A stretch of 41,875 bases of DNA from Phenylobacterium sp. (lineage in GTDB: Bacteria > Pseudomonadota > Alphaproteobacteria > Caulobacterales > Caulobacteraceae), in the NCBI RefSeq assembly GCF_016793225.1, contig NZ_JAEUMN010000132.1:1-41875 (forward strand), read 5' to 3'. The translations under genes were made by a program, and so were the position numbers. Positions 1 to 8,301 of the stretch are shown piece after piece (the first letter of the stretch is position 1; each line of letters starts with the position of its first letter). The notes beneath the pieces were generated by a model, which did not search any database, was not told where the DNA came from, and saw only the letters and a list, made by a program, of their open reading frames with translations.

Positions 1-6
1 CGCTTG

Positions 7-297
7 GGGAAGCTCGCGAAGCGAGAGGGGGTGGGCGTTTGCGGACACACCGGGGTGGAAACCCCCTCCCCGCCGCCGCTCCGCGCCGCCGGACCTCCCC
101 CAGCGGGGGAGGACCCTCCGCTCATGCTCGCCCCTGGGGGAGCTCGCGAAGCGAGAGGGGGTGGGTATCTGCAGACACGCCGGGGCGGACACCCCCTCCC
201 CGCCGTCGCTCCGCGCCGCCGGACCTCCCCCGGCGGGGGGGACCTCACAGAGCATGCTCCCCCCGTGGGGGAGCTCGCGAAGCGAGAGGGGGTGGGG
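7..297. repeat. Tandem GC-rich palindromic intergenic repeat, about 2.3 units of 130-131 bp
   Basis: The core AGCTCGCGAAGCGAGAGGGG recurs at 11, 141 and 272, giving periods of 130 and 131 bp. Between cores, a second conserved block (about 60-112 and 190-244) includes a hairpin, CCTCCCCC at 94-101 facing GGGGGAGG at 105-112 across a 3-nt loop; the second copy is less perfect. The core is itself a small hairpin (CTCGC-GAA-GCGAG). The array begins at or before the window edge and stops about 10 bases from the sirtuin stop codon on the minus strand, so its hairpins lie just downstream of that gene and could end its transcript. Similar C-rich palindromes are common between genes in Caulobacterales. 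I see no coding in it; the reading frames crossing it are low-complexity. Confidence 0.75.
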
Positions 298-307
298 CCG
301 GCCCGGG

Positions 308-1057
308 TCACGAATTCGCGGACGTCGCCTCGCTCATCGCGGGGCCGATCTCGTCGTGCAGCACCAGGTCCGCGTAGGGATCGATGTCGGTGGGCTCGCG
401 GTTGACGATCGCCAGCATCGCGCCGTTCTTCTTCGCCAGCACCGGAAAGCCCGCCGCCGGATAGACCACCAGCGACGAGCCCAGCACGAGGAACAGGTCG
501 CAGGCCAGCGTCTCCGCCTCGGCGCGCGCCATGGGCTCGGCCGGCATCGCCTGCCCGAACGAGATGGTCGCGGTCTTCACGATCCCGCTGCAGGACCGGC
601 ACGCCGGCAGGTCTCCCGTCGCCTCGTAGAGCGTCTTCAGCTCGTCGAGCTCGTGCCGCTCGCCGCACTCCAGGCAGGTGGCGTAGCTGGCGTTGCCGTG
701 CAGCTCGATGATCCTGTCGGCCGGCACGCCCGAGGCCTGGTGCAGGTTGTCGACGTTCTGGGTGATGACCGCGGCGCACTTGCCGGACGCGACCAGCCGC
801 GCCACCGCGTGGTGGCCCGCGTTGGGTTCGCGGCCCACCCAGCCCGCGCGGCCGCCGAACGCGCGCTCCCACGCCTCGCGGCGCCGCTCCTCGCTGGCCA
901 CGAAGTCCTGGAAGTAGATGGGCTTCATCCTGCTCCAGACGCCGCCGGGGCTGCGGAAGTCGGGGATGCCGCTCTCCGTGGAGATGCCGGCGCCGGTGAA
1001 CACCACCATGCGCCGCGCGTCGGCGATCAGGCGGGCAAGATGGGCTCGGCTCGGCAT
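308..1057 (-). CDS. NAD-dependent protein deacylase, sirtuin (SIR2/CobB family)
   Basis: A 249-residue sirtuin that would remove acyl groups from protein lysines, using NAD+ and releasing nicotinamide and O-acyl-ADP-ribose in the cytoplasm. NAD-binding GAGIST is at residues 22-27, TQNVDNLH at 99-106, the catalytic His at 120, and a four-Cys zinc site at C128, C131, C153 and C156. The GSS motif of the Rossmann fold is near 193. The start was set at ATG 1057 rather than the far upstream in-frame start, because GGAG lies just before it and the sirtuin fold begins directly after it. It starts 16 bases after the BON-domain gene stops, so the two probably share a transcript. Desuccinylase versus deacetylase activity cannot be settled by eye. 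Confidence 0.93.
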   Translation of the reverse strand: MPSRAHLARLIADARRMVVFTGAGISTESGIPDFRSPGGVWSRMKPIYFQDFVASEERRREAWERAFGGRAGWVGREPNAGHHAVARLVASGKCAAVITQNVDNLHQASGVPADRIIELHGNASYATCLECGERHELDELKTLYEATGDLPACRSCSGIVKTATISFGQAMPAEPMARAEAETLACDLFLVLGSSLVVYPAAGFPVLAKKNGAMLAIVNREPTDIDPYADLVLHDEIGPAMSEATSANS

Positions 1058-1073
1058 CGCGGCTCCGTTGTCG

Positions 1074-1424
1074 TCAGGTGATGACGGGCGGGACCCACCG
1101 CCCCCATCGGCCTTCATAGTGATCGTACGGGTTCGGCTCGCCCAGCCGTTCGACGGCCCGGGGGCCCGCCTGGACGACAAGGCGGTTGATCACAGCCGTC
1201 ACGCCCGGGGTCTGCCGGGCCAGCATCTCGGCGTGCGTCACGTCCGAGGCGCCCGGGACGTGCCCGGTGAGGGTGACGGTCCCGTCCGCCACCGAGATCT
1301 CCACCTCGCTCGCGTCGATCAGCCGGTCCTCCATCAGCCGCTCGGACACCTCCTCGCACAGGCGCTCGTCGGTGCGGACCCACGTCCGCGGGCCCTTCCC
1401 GGAATGAGGTCCAGCGTCGGTCAT
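1074..1424 (-). CDS. BON-domain protein
   Basis: A 116-residue protein carrying one BON domain, roughly residues 18-85, recognisable from the pattern LMEDRLIDASEVEISVADG followed by VTLTGHV and a VINRLVV strand. BON domains occur in envelope-stress proteins such as OsmY and are thought to bind phospholipid or protein surfaces. No signal peptide or membrane segment is visible, which is unusual for OsmY-like proteins, so a cytoplasmic or membrane-peripheral location is likely. ATG 1424 is preferred because AGGAG stands 7 nt upstream (1432-1436); a longer form from 1451 lacks such a site. The C-terminal tail is rich in Trp, Tyr and Pro. It is the first gene of a probable BON-sirtuin pair. Confidence 0.82.
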   Translation of the reverse strand: MTDAGPHSGKGPRTWVRTDERLCEEVSERLMEDRLIDASEVEISVADGTVTLTGHVPGASDVTHAEMLARQTPGVTAVINRLVVQAGPRAVERLGEPNPYDHYEGRWGRWVPPVIT

Positions 1425-1642
1425 CGGTGTGCTCCTCGGCAAGCTACGCAATCACAGAACAGGCGCGGGCGCGAGGCGTTCCGCGGGGCTGGTCTCGACG
1501 GTTCGGAGGGGGGATCGGCCCGGCCTCGGTCGGGGGGATGCCAGGGGGGTGCGGGCCGGGCCGATCGTGGTCGCCCTCGACCCACAAGGGGAACGGCCGG
1601 GCGATCAGCCTCTAAACCGGGTCAGGGGCCGCGGGTTCCGCG

Positions 1643-1942
1643 TCAGGGGGCGCCGAAGGCCCGCGCGACGTCGTCCGCGGTCACGCCGTCGATCTCGAGG
1701 CGCTTCAGCCGCGCGGTCTGGCCGGCGACCACCCGCACCGCCGACTTCGGCACGCCCAGCCCGCGGGCGACGAGGGCCGTCGCCGCGGCGTTGGCGGCCC
1801 CCTCGGACGGCGCGGCCGAGACCCGCAGCCGCAGGACCGGCCGTCCGGCTTCGTCCACGCTCCACCCGTCGACGGCGTCGCGCCCGCCCTTTGGCGTCAC
1901 GCGCACCGTCAGGCGCAGGGGCTCAGACGGCGACGACGCCAA
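1643..1942 (-). CDS. DUF167 (YggU) family protein
   Basis: A 99-residue protein of the DUF167/YggU family, small cytoplasmic proteins of unknown biochemical role. Family signatures are VRVTPKGGRDAVDG near the N terminus, LRLRVSAAPSEGAANAA in the middle and the terminal VAGQTARLKRLEIDG block; length is normal for the family. Its ATG lies 20 bases inside the end of the preceding yggT-like gene, so translation is probably coupled. YggT and YggU genes are adjacent in many proteobacteria, and that pairing supports both calls. The 218 bases between this gene and the BON gene (1425-1642) show no convincing small gene or RNA. Confidence 0.9.
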   Translation of the reverse strand: MASSPSEPLRLTVRVTPKGGRDAVDGWSVDEAGRPVLRLRVSAAPSEGAANAAATALVARGLGVPKSAVRVVAGQTARLKRLEIDGVTADDVARAFGAP

Positions 1943-2240
1943 TGAGGAAGTTCGCCAGGGCCGGCAGGATGAACCGCTGCACGCCCACGATGACCAGGAT
2001 CGCCACGATCGGGCTGATGTCGACGCTGCCGAGCGGCGGGATCAGCCGCTGGAAGGGGCGCAGGACCGGCTGGGTCACCGCGTCGAGGAACCGCACGACG
2101 TTGTAGGCGAACTGGTTGCGGATGTTCAGCACGTTGAACGCCACCAGCCACGACAGCACGGCGCTGATGATGATCGCCCACTTGATGAACTCGAGGAGGC
2201 CGCTCGCCACGAAGAAGACGAACTGGATGATTGCGATCAT
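1923..2240 (-). CDS. YggT family integral membrane protein
   Basis: A 105-residue membrane protein of the YggT family. Two hydrophobic segments are visible, at about residues 1-34 and 72-100, separated by the conserved loop containing VLRPFQRLIPPLGSVDISPIVA. Bacterial YggT members have been linked to osmotic or cation stress, and chloroplast relatives to cytochrome assembly and thylakoid organisation, but the molecular role is unsettled. The start is ATG 2240 with only a weak AGGA upstream. Its 3' end overlaps the DUF167 gene by 20 bases. It diverges from the tRNA-Ala/phosphatase unit across a 132-base intergenic region. Confidence 0.92.
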   Translation of the reverse strand: MIAIIQFVFFVASGLLEFIKWAIIISAVLSWLVAFNVLNIRNQFAYNVVRFLDAVTQPVLRPFQRLIPPLGSVDISPIVAILVIVGVQRFILPALANFLIGVVAV

Positions 2241-2331
2241 GGACGGGTCCTATGGCCTTCGGGGGCTGCTTCTAGCCGGGTTTGCCGCCGCGACAAAGTT
2301 GGCCGTTCGTCGCCCGGCCCGGCGTGGCCGC

Positions 2332-2360
2332 TTGACAGGAGCGCCCGCAATCGACTTATT
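2332..2360 (+). promoter_or_regulatory. Sigma-70-type promoter for tRNA-Ala
   Basis: A perfect TTGACA at 2332-2337 is followed after 17 bases by CTTATT at 2355-2360, the least GC-rich patch of the intergenic region. Initiation about 7 bases further on would leave a leader of only a few bases before the mature tRNA begins at 2373. The same promoter would also serve the phosphatase gene directly downstream. Confidence 0.65.
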
Positions 2361-2372
2361 CCGCGCCTTCCT

Positions 2373-2448
2373 GGGGCCGTAGCTCAGTTGGTAGAGCGCC
2401 TCGTTCGCAATGAGGAGGTCAGGGGTTCGACTCCCCTCGGCTCCACCA
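2373..2448 (+). tRNA. tRNA-Ala, anticodon CGC
   Basis: A full 76-base cloverleaf with encoded CCA. The acceptor stem pairs GGGGCCG (2373-2379) with CGGCTCC (2438-2444), including one G-U pair. The D arm is GCTC/GAGC. The anticodon stem CCTCG/TGAGG closes loop TTCGCAA, with anticodon CGC at 2406-2408 reading GCG, a heavily used Ala codon in this genome. The T arm contains GGGGTTCGACTCCCC, and CCA ends at 2448. The phosphatase start codon follows after only 10 bases. Confidence 0.97.
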
Positions 2449-2458
2449 GGAACCTTCC

Positions 2459-3208
2459 GTGACAGACCGACGGACACCATCACCGCCCTCCACCGGGGGC
2501 CGGCTCGTCTATGCGGTGGGCGATGTGCACGGCTACGCCGGGGCGCTGGAGCGGTTGCTGGCCGACATCGTGCGCGACGCCGAGGCGAGCCGGCCGGCGG
2601 AGCGGCCGGTGGTGGTGTTCGTGGGCGACTACGTGGACCGGGGGCCCGACAGCCGTGGAGCCATGGACCTGGTGCTGGCCTTCGCGGGCCGCGCCGACGT
2701 CGAGGCCGCGCCGCTCCGCGGCAATCACGAGGAGGCGATGCTGCGGTTCCTCGACGAGCCCGCCTTCGCGCCGGCCTGGATCGGCAGCTGGGGCCGGGAG
2801 ACGCTGAAGTCCTACGGCGTGGCCGCGCCCGATCCCGACGACGTTCGCGCCTGCGCCGAGGCCCGGGCGCGCTTCGCCGCCGCGGTCCCGGACGCGCACC
2901 GCGGCTTCCTGCGCGGACTGGAGCTGTCCCGCACCATCGGCGACTACCACTTCGTGCACGCGGGCGTCCGGCCGGGCGTCGCGCTCGCCGCGCAGTCTCC
3001 GCGCGACCTGATGTGGATCCGCCACGCCTTCCTCGACTGCGACGACGACTTCGGAAAGGTCGTGGTCCACGGACACACGCCCGCGCCGGGGCGGCCCGAG
3101 GTCAAGGCCAACCGCATCAACGTCGATACGGGCGTCTACTTCACGGGCGTGCTCACCGCCGTGCGCCTGGAGGGCGAGACCCGCCGCTTCCTGCAGGTCG
3201 CCGCGTAG
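2459..3208 (+). CDS. PPP-type metallophosphatase (serine/threonine or diadenosine-tetraphosphate type)
   Basis: A 249-residue calcineurin-like phosphatase with the full PPP signature set: GDVHG at 21-25, GDYVDRG at 56-62, GNHE at 88-91, a metal-binding His at 167 (VHAG) and GHTP with H204 and H206. This arrangement is shared by bacterial serine/threonine phosphatases of the PrpA/PrpB kind and by ApaH-like hydrolases, so it may act on phosphoproteins or dinucleoside polyphosphates; the sequence does not decide. It is cytoplasmic, with no signal peptide. The GTG at 2459 is the only start that keeps the first metal motif. The possible ribosome-binding AGGA (2448-2451) overlaps the last base of the tRNA CCA end, which implies cotranscription with the tRNA or a transcript start inside it. 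Confidence 0.88.
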   Translation: MTDRRTPSPPSTGGRLVYAVGDVHGYAGALERLLADIVRDAEASRPAERPVVVFVGDYVDRGPDSRGAMDLVLAFAGRADVEAAPLRGNHEEAMLRFLDEPAFAPAWIGSWGRETLKSYGVAAPDPDDVRACAEARARFAAAVPDAHRGFLRGLELSRTIGDYHFVHAGVRPGVALAAQSPRDLMWIRHAFLDCDDDFGKVVVHGHTPAPGRPEVKANRINVDTGVYFTGVLTAVRLEGETRRFLQVAA

Positions 3209-3223
3209 GCGGGCCCCGACGCC

Positions 3224-6103
3224 TCAGTGCGCGTCGTCCCAGTTGGCGGCGGCGCGCGCTTCGACGACCAGGGGCACGCTGATCGAGACGGCGGGCTCGG
3301 CGGCGCGCTCCATCACCTGCCTGGCCACCGCGATGACCCGGTCGGCCTCCGCCTCCGGCGCCTCGAACACCAGTTCGTCGTGCACCTGGAGCAGCATCTT
3401 CGCCTTGAGCCCCGCGTCGAGCAGCGCCTGCGGCATGCGGATCATCGCGCGGCGCATGACGTCGGCCGCCGCGCCCTGGATCGGCGCGTTGATCGCCGCG
3501 CGGTCGGCGAAGCTGCGCTCGGCCTGGCTCTTCCCGCGCGCGGCCGGGATGTGGACCTTGCGGCCGAAGATGGTGGTGACGAAGGCCTGGCTGCGCACCT
3601 GCTGGATCTGGCGGTCCATGTAGGTGCGGATCCCTGGGAAGCGCTCGAAGTAGGTCTTGATGTAGGCGCCGGCCTCCTCGCGCGGGATGCCCAGCTGGTT
3701 GGCGAGGCCGAAGGCCGAGATGCCGTAGACGATGCCGAAGTTGATCGCCTTGGCCCGCCGGCGGGTGTCGGCCGGCATGCCCTCGACGGGCACGCCGAAC
3801 ATCTCGGAGGCGGTCATGGCGTGGATGTCGAGGCCCTCGGCGAACGCCCGCTTCAGCTGCGGGATGTCGCCGATGTGCGCCAGTAGGCGCAGCTCGATCT
3901 GCGAATAGTCGGCGCTGATCAGCACGTGTCCCGGCTCGGCGATGAAGGCCTTGCGGATCTTGCGGCCCTCCTCGGTGCGGATCGGGATGTTCTGCAGGTT
4001 GGGATCGGTGGAGGCGAGGCGGCCGGTGGTGGCGGCCGCCAGGCTGTAGCTGGTGTGCACGCGGCCCGTCTGGGGGTGGATCGCATCCACCAGGTTGTCG
4101 GTGTAGGTGCCCTTCAGCTTCGACAGCTGCCGCCAGTCCAGCAGGATGCGCGGCAGCTCGTGGCCCTGGGCCGCCAGGTCCTCCAGCAGGGACGCGTCCG
4201 TCGATTGCGCGCCCGTGGCGGTGGTCTTGCCCGAGGCGATGCCCATCTCCTTGAACAGGATGTCGCCGATCTGCTTCGGCGAGCCCAGGTTGAAGGGACG
4301 TCCGGCGACGCGGTGCGCCTCGGCCTCCAGTTCGACCATGCGCACCGAGAAGTCGTGGGAGAGCCGCTTCAGGATCTCGGGATCGACCTTGATCCCCTCC
4401 ATCTCCATGCCGACCAGCACCGCCGGCATCGGCCGCTCGAAGCGCTCGTAGACCGTCGCCATCCGCTCGTGCGCGAGCCGCGGCTTCAGGTGTTCCCACA
4501 GCCGGATCGTCACGTCGGCGTCCTCGGCCGCGTAGGCGGTCGCCGCGGCCAGGTCCACGTGCTTGAAGCTCTTCTGGGCCTTTCCGGTCCCGGCCACCTG
4601 CTTGTACGGGATCGGCTCGTGGTCGAGGACGCGCTTGCTGAGCTCGTCCATGCCGTACTTGTTGTGCAGGCCCCCCTCCAGGGCGAAGGCCAGCAGCATG
4701 GTGTCGTCGATGGGCGACACGCGGATGCCGTGCCGCGCCAGCACCGCCATGTCGTACTTGGCGTTCTGCGCCACCTTCAGCACCGACGGATCCTCGAACA
4801 GCGGCTTCAGCCGGGCGAGGGCGACGTCCTGCGCGACCTGCTGCAGGTCGGCCGGGGCGTCCAGCGCCAGGCCGCCCTCATGCTCGCCCGCGTGGCCCAC
4901 CGGGATGTAGCAGGCCTGGCCCGGCGCGACGGCCAGCGAGATCCCGCAGAGGTTCGACTGGAAGGCGCCCAGCGCGTCCGTCTCGGTGTCGAACGCCACG
5001 ATCCCGGTCTCGTAGGCCCGCGCGATCCAGGCCTCGAGCGCCGCCTCGTCGCGCACGCATTCGTAGACGGCGTGGTCGATGGCCTCGTGCGTCGGCGCCG
5101 TCGGCCCGGCGGCCTTGATCTCGGCCATCACCGCGGCCACGCCCGCCTCGCGCCCGGGGGCGATGGCCTCGCTGACCCGCCGCGACAGGGTGCGGAACTC
5201 CATCTGCTCGAGGAAGGCCTGCAGCACGCCGGCGTCCGGGTCGCGCACCGCGAGGTCGTCGATCGGCTCGGGCAGCGGCGTGTCGCAGTCCAGCTGCACC
5301 AGCTGGCGCGAGAGCCGAATCTGGTCGGCGTACTCGATCAGCGTCTGGCGGCGCTTCTCCTGCTTGATCTCGGTCGCCCGCGAAAGGAGCGTCTCGAGGT
5401 CGCCGTACTCGTTGATCAGCGCGGAGGCGGTCTTGATGCCGATGCCCGGCGCGCCCGGCACGTTGTCCACCGAATCGCCGCAAAGGGCCTGCACATCGAC
5501 GACGCGGCTCGGCGGAACGCCGAACTTCTCCATCACCTGGTCGGGGCCGATCTTCACGTTCTTCATGGTGTCGAGCATCGACACCCGGTCGCCCACCAGC
5601 TGCATCAGGTCCTTGTCGGACGAGACGATGACCACCTCGCCGCCCAGGTCGCGCACCTTGCAGGCATAGGCCGCGATGATGTCGTCGGCCTCGTAGCCGC
5701 CCAGTTCCAGGCAGGGCACGCCGAACGCGCGCGTGGCCTCGCGCACCAGCGGGAACTGCGGGACCAGGTCCTCGGGCGGCGGCGGCCGATGGGCCTTGTA
5801 CTGGTCGTACAACTTGTTTCGGAACGTGACCTCCGACTTGTCGAACACCACCGCCAGGTGGGTCGGCGCGTCGGGCTGCGCCTTCATGTCCACCAGCAGC
5901 TTCCAGATCATGTTGCAGAAGCCGGCGACCGCCCCGGTGGGCAGGCCGTCGGACTTCCGCGTCAGCGGCGGCAGCGCGTGGAAGGCGCGGAAGATGAAGC
6001 CCGAGCCGTCCACCAGGTACAGGCGGATCGCGGGGCCGTCCTGCGTGGCGTCGCGGGGGGTGTCGGGCAGCGCCGCGGTCTCGGCGTCGAGCGTTTCGGT
6101 CAT
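3224..6103 (-). CDS. polA: DNA polymerase I
   Basis: A 959-residue family A polymerase that fills repair gaps and removes Okazaki primers. The 5'-3' nuclease domain spans about residues 25-310, with acidic metal ligands in YEADD (137-141) and the CGDSVDNVPG helix-hairpin region (208-217). A proofreading domain follows at about 345-545 and looks active: FDTETD at 371-376 (Exo I), NAKYD at 447-451 (Exo II) and AAEDAD at 525-530 (Exo III). The polymerase domain carries motif A SADYSQIELR (730-739), motif B from R782 to Y793, and motif C VHDE (907-910). ATG 6103 is chosen because the in-frame upstream extension is low-complexity Arg-rich sequence overlapping the next gene. It lies 31 bases downstream of the PEP-mutase-family gene. 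Confidence 0.98.
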   Translation of the reverse strand: MTETLDAETAALPDTPRDATQDGPAIRLYLVDGSGFIFRAFHALPPLTRKSDGLPTGAVAGFCNMIWKLLVDMKAQPDAPTHLAVVFDKSEVTFRNKLYDQYKAHRPPPPEDLVPQFPLVREATRAFGVPCLELGGYEADDIIAAYACKVRDLGGEVVIVSSDKDLMQLVGDRVSMLDTMKNVKIGPDQVMEKFGVPPSRVVDVQALCGDSVDNVPGAPGIGIKTASALINEYGDLETLLSRATEIKQEKRRQTLIEYADQIRLSRQLVQLDCDTPLPEPIDDLAVRDPDAGVLQAFLEQMEFRTLSRRVSEAIAPGREAGVAAVMAEIKAAGPTAPTHEAIDHAVYECVRDEAALEAWIARAYETGIVAFDTETDALGAFQSNLCGISLAVAPGQACYIPVGHAGEHEGGLALDAPADLQQVAQDVALARLKPLFEDPSVLKVAQNAKYDMAVLARHGIRVSPIDDTMLLAFALEGGLHNKYGMDELSKRVLDHEPIPYKQVAGTGKAQKSFKHVDLAAATAYAAEDADVTIRLWEHLKPRLAHERMATVYERFERPMPAVLVGMEMEGIKVDPEILKRLSHDFSVRMVELEAEAHRVAGRPFNLGSPKQIGDILFKEMGIASGKTTATGAQSTDASLLEDLAAQGHELPRILLDWRQLSKLKGTYTDNLVDAIHPQTGRVHTSYSLAAATTGRLASTDPNLQNIPIRTEEGRKIRKAFIAEPGHVLISADYSQIELRLLAHIGDIPQLKRAFAEGLDIHAMTASEMFGVPVEGMPADTRRRAKAINFGIVYGISAFGLANQLGIPREEAGAYIKTYFERFPGIRTYMDRQIQQVRSQAFVTTIFGRKVHIPAARGKSQAERSFADRAAINAPIQGAAADVMRRAMIRMPQALLDAGLKAKMLLQVHDELVFEAPEAEADRVIAVARQVMERAAEPAVSISVPLVVEARAAANWDDAH

Positions 6104-6134
6104 CGGCGCAAGATAGGCGGCCGGTGCGCCGAGG

Positions 6135-6947
6135 TCACCCGCCCGAGAACCGCTTTTGCAGCGCCGGCGCGCCGTCGCCGGCGGCCCCCAGGCCGTGGAC
6201 GTCGCCGGTCTCCAGGAACGCCGCCGCCGACTTCGCCAGGGCGGCGAACGCCGCGCGGAACGTCCCCGTGCCGGCCGAGAGGCGCCGTGCGCCGAGGCTC
6301 GCCAGGGTCGCCGCATCGGGGACGCCGGGCCAGGCCATGACGTTCAGAGGCAGCGGCAGCGCCGCCGCCAGCCGCCGGATCAGCTCGGGATCGGCGGCGC
6401 CGGGCGTGAACACCCCGCTGGCGCCGGCGTCGGCGTAGAGCCGGCCCCGACGGATGGCCTCCGCCTCGGCCGCGTCGCCTTGCGCGAGCTGGCGCAGGTA
6501 GACGTCGGTCCGCGCGTTGATGAAGAGGTCGACGCCGGCCGTCCCCGCGGCGGCGCGGGCGGCGGCGACCTTGCGCGCGTGCAGTTCCGGGTCGCGGCCG
6601 CCGTCCTCGAAGTTGATCCCCACCGCGCCGGCGTCGATCACCCGCCTGATGTTGTCGGCGAGGACGCCCAGGTCGTCGGTGAAGCCGCCTTCGAAGTCGC
6701 AGCTCACCGGCAGGTCGGTGATCCTCACGATCTCGGCCACCACGCGGCAGGTGGTCTCCACGGCCAGCACGTCGCCGTCGGCGTAGCCGTGCGCCCAGGC
6801 CACGGCGGCCGAGGAGGTGGCGAGCGCCTTGGCCCCGGCCGCCTCCACGGTGGCGGCGGACGCTGCGTCCCACACGTTGGCGAGCACCAGCACCTCGGGG
6901 CCCTGGTGCAGTTCGTGGAAGGCTCGGGCTTTGGCGGCCTGGTCCAT
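6135..6947 (-). CDS. Isocitrate lyase / phosphoenolpyruvate mutase family enzyme
   Basis: A 270-residue TIM-barrel protein of the ICL/PEP-mutase superfamily, enzymes that make or break C-C or C-P bonds next to a carboxylate using Mg2+. Family marks are LANVWDAASA near residue 18, ATSSAAVAWAHGYADGD around 43-59, CDFEGGFTDD with metal-binding acidic residues, GINFEDG and INARTDVYL. The KKCGH-type catalytic loop of true isocitrate lyase is absent, so glyoxylate-cycle activity is unlikely; oxaloacetate hydrolase or a 2-methylisocitrate-lyase-like reaction is possible. ATG 6947 has GAGGA 8 nt upstream and directly precedes the typical N terminus. It is upstream of polA on the same strand and may be cotranscribed, with no obvious functional link. 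Confidence 0.85.
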   Translation of the reverse strand: MDQAAKARAFHELHQGPEVLVLANVWDAASAATVEAAGAKALATSSAAVAWAHGYADGDVLAVETTCRVVAEIVRITDLPVSCDFEGGFTDDLGVLADNIRRVIDAGAVGINFEDGGRDPELHARKVAAARAAAGTAGVDLFINARTDVYLRQLAQGDAAEAEAIRRGRLYADAGASGVFTPGAADPELIRRLAAALPLPLNVMAWPGVPDAATLASLGARRLSAGTGTFRAAFAALAKSAAAFLETGDVHGLGAAGDGAPALQKRFSGG

Positions 6948-7103
6948 GTGTCGTTCCTCGTCTCGTCTGTGCGGCCAGGACGCAGATATGGCTACGCCTG
7001 TGACATCCGCTGGCGGAATCCGGACCTCAACGGCGCCGGAGGCCCGCCGCCGCCGGGTCCCTTGCTGTTCCCGGATCCGGCGGAAACCCGCTAAGACGCC
7101 GCG

Positions 7104-8240
7104 GTGACCGCGACGGCCCTGACCCGCCTCTCCCTGACGGACTTCCGCAGCTACGCGGGCGCCGAGCTGGCGCTCGACGGGCGTCCCGTCTGGCTGGCGG
7201 GCCCGAACGGGGCGGGCAAGACGAACCTGCTGGAAGCGGTGAGCTTCCTGATCCCCGGCCGCGGCCTCCGCGGGTCGGCCCTGGCCGAGGTGGGCCGCAG
7301 GCTGCCGGGCGAGGCGGCGGGCCGCGCCTGGGCGGTGTCGGTGAGCGTGCGCGCCGGCGGCGACGAGGTCCGGCTCGGCACCGGCGTCGAGCAGCCGGGA
7401 GCCGCGCGACGCGTGGTCCGCGTCGAGGGCGAGCCGGCGCCCCCCGGACGGCTCGCCGAACATGTGCGCCAGGTGTGGCTGACGCCGGCGCAGGACCGGC
7501 TGTTCCTGGAGGGCGCGGCGGACCGTCGCCGCTTCTTCGACCGGCTGGTGTTCGCCGCCGAGCCCCAGCACGCGGTCCACGTCCAGGCCTACGAGAAGGC
7601 GCTCCGCGAGCGCATGCGCCTGCTCACCGACGGCCCCGCCGACGCCGCCTGGCTCGACGCGCTGGAGGCCCGGCTGGCCGAGTCCGGAACCCTGATGGCC
7701 GAGGCGCGGGCGCGCACCCTGGCGGCGCTGGCGGCCGAGATCGCCACGCGCGGCGAGCGGCCCTTCCCGCAGGCGCGGCTGTCGCTCACCGGCGACTGGG
7801 AACGGATGGCGGGGGAGGGGGCGGACTTCGCCGAGATCGAAGCGCGGCTGGCCCGCGCCCTGGCCGCCGCCCGCGAGCGCGACGCCGCCGCCGGCCGCGC
7901 GCTCACCGGGCCGCACCGCGGCGACCTCGCCGTCGTGCACGCCGAGAAGGACCGTGCGGCGGCGGAGTGCTCCACAGGCGAGCAGAAGGCGCTGATCCTG
8001 AACCTGGTGCTCGCCCAGGCCGCCCGGCTCGCCCGCGCCGAGGCGCCCGCCCCGATCCTCCTGCTGGACGAGGTCGCCGCCCACCTCGACGCCCGCCGCC
8101 GCGCCGCGCTGTTCGACGAGATCGAGGCCCTGGGCCTGCAGGCGTTCCTAACGGGCACGGACGAGATGCTGTTCGCCGGGTTGGCCGGCCGGGCGCAGGG
8201 CTTCAGGGTGGAGCCCTCCGGGCTGACGGTCGCCAGCTAG
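7104..8240 (+). CDS. recF: DNA replication and repair protein RecF
   Basis: A 378-residue SMC-like ATPase that helps load RecA at single-strand gaps with RecO and RecR. The N terminus has the RecF pattern [17 protein letters not shown], followed by Walker A GPNGAGKT at residues 33-40. The ABC-type signature STGEQKALI is in the last quarter, and Walker [13 protein letters not shown] follows it. The length matches the family. Translation is taken from GTG 7104, just after an in-frame TAA, and the RecF fold begins immediately. Its 5' region is divergent from the PEP-mutase-family gene. In many bacteria recF is directly before gyrB; here about 3.9 kb of other genes lie between them. Confidence 0.96.
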   Translation: MTATALTRLSLTDFRSYAGAELALDGRPVWLAGPNGAGKTNLLEAVSFLIPGRGLRGSALAEVGRRLPGEAAGRAWAVSVSVRAGGDEVRLGTGVEQPGAARRVVRVEGEPAPPGRLAEHVRQVWLTPAQDRLFLEGAADRRRFFDRLVFAAEPQHAVHVQAYEKALRERMRLLTDGPADAAWLDALEARLAESGTLMAEARARTLAALAAEIATRGERPFPQARLSLTGDWERMAGEGADFAEIEARLARALAAARERDAAAGRALTGPHRGDLAVVHAEKDRAAAECSTGEQKALILNLVLAQAARLARAEAPAPILLLDEVAAHLDARRRAALFDEIEALGLQAFLTGTDEMLFAGLAGRAQGFRVEPSGLTVAS

Positions 8241-8301
8241 CCAGGCCCGCCTCGCGCCCCACGCCCTGGCGGACGCGGATCGCCGCGCCTACGCTCGGTC
8301 C

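Noticed and set aside
1-300. CRISPR-like array at the left edge
   Set aside because: The repeats are about 130 bp apart and the intervening sequence is itself conserved, unlike unique spacers.
2250-2483. 77-codon minus-strand frame with EGSRTPDLLIANEALYQLSYGP
   Set aside because: This is the well-known false protein read from the antisense strand of a tRNA gene, here tRNA-Ala.
3926-6340. Long plus-strand open frame (804 codons) across polA
   Set aside because: It is antisense to a full, motif-complete DNA polymerase I; the translation is Arg/Leu/Gly-rich with no domain, a usual artefact of high GC.
6948-8084. In-frame N-terminal extension of the PEP-mutase-family protein
   Set aside because: It lies antisense to recF; ATG 6947 with a good ribosome-binding site gives the normal family length.
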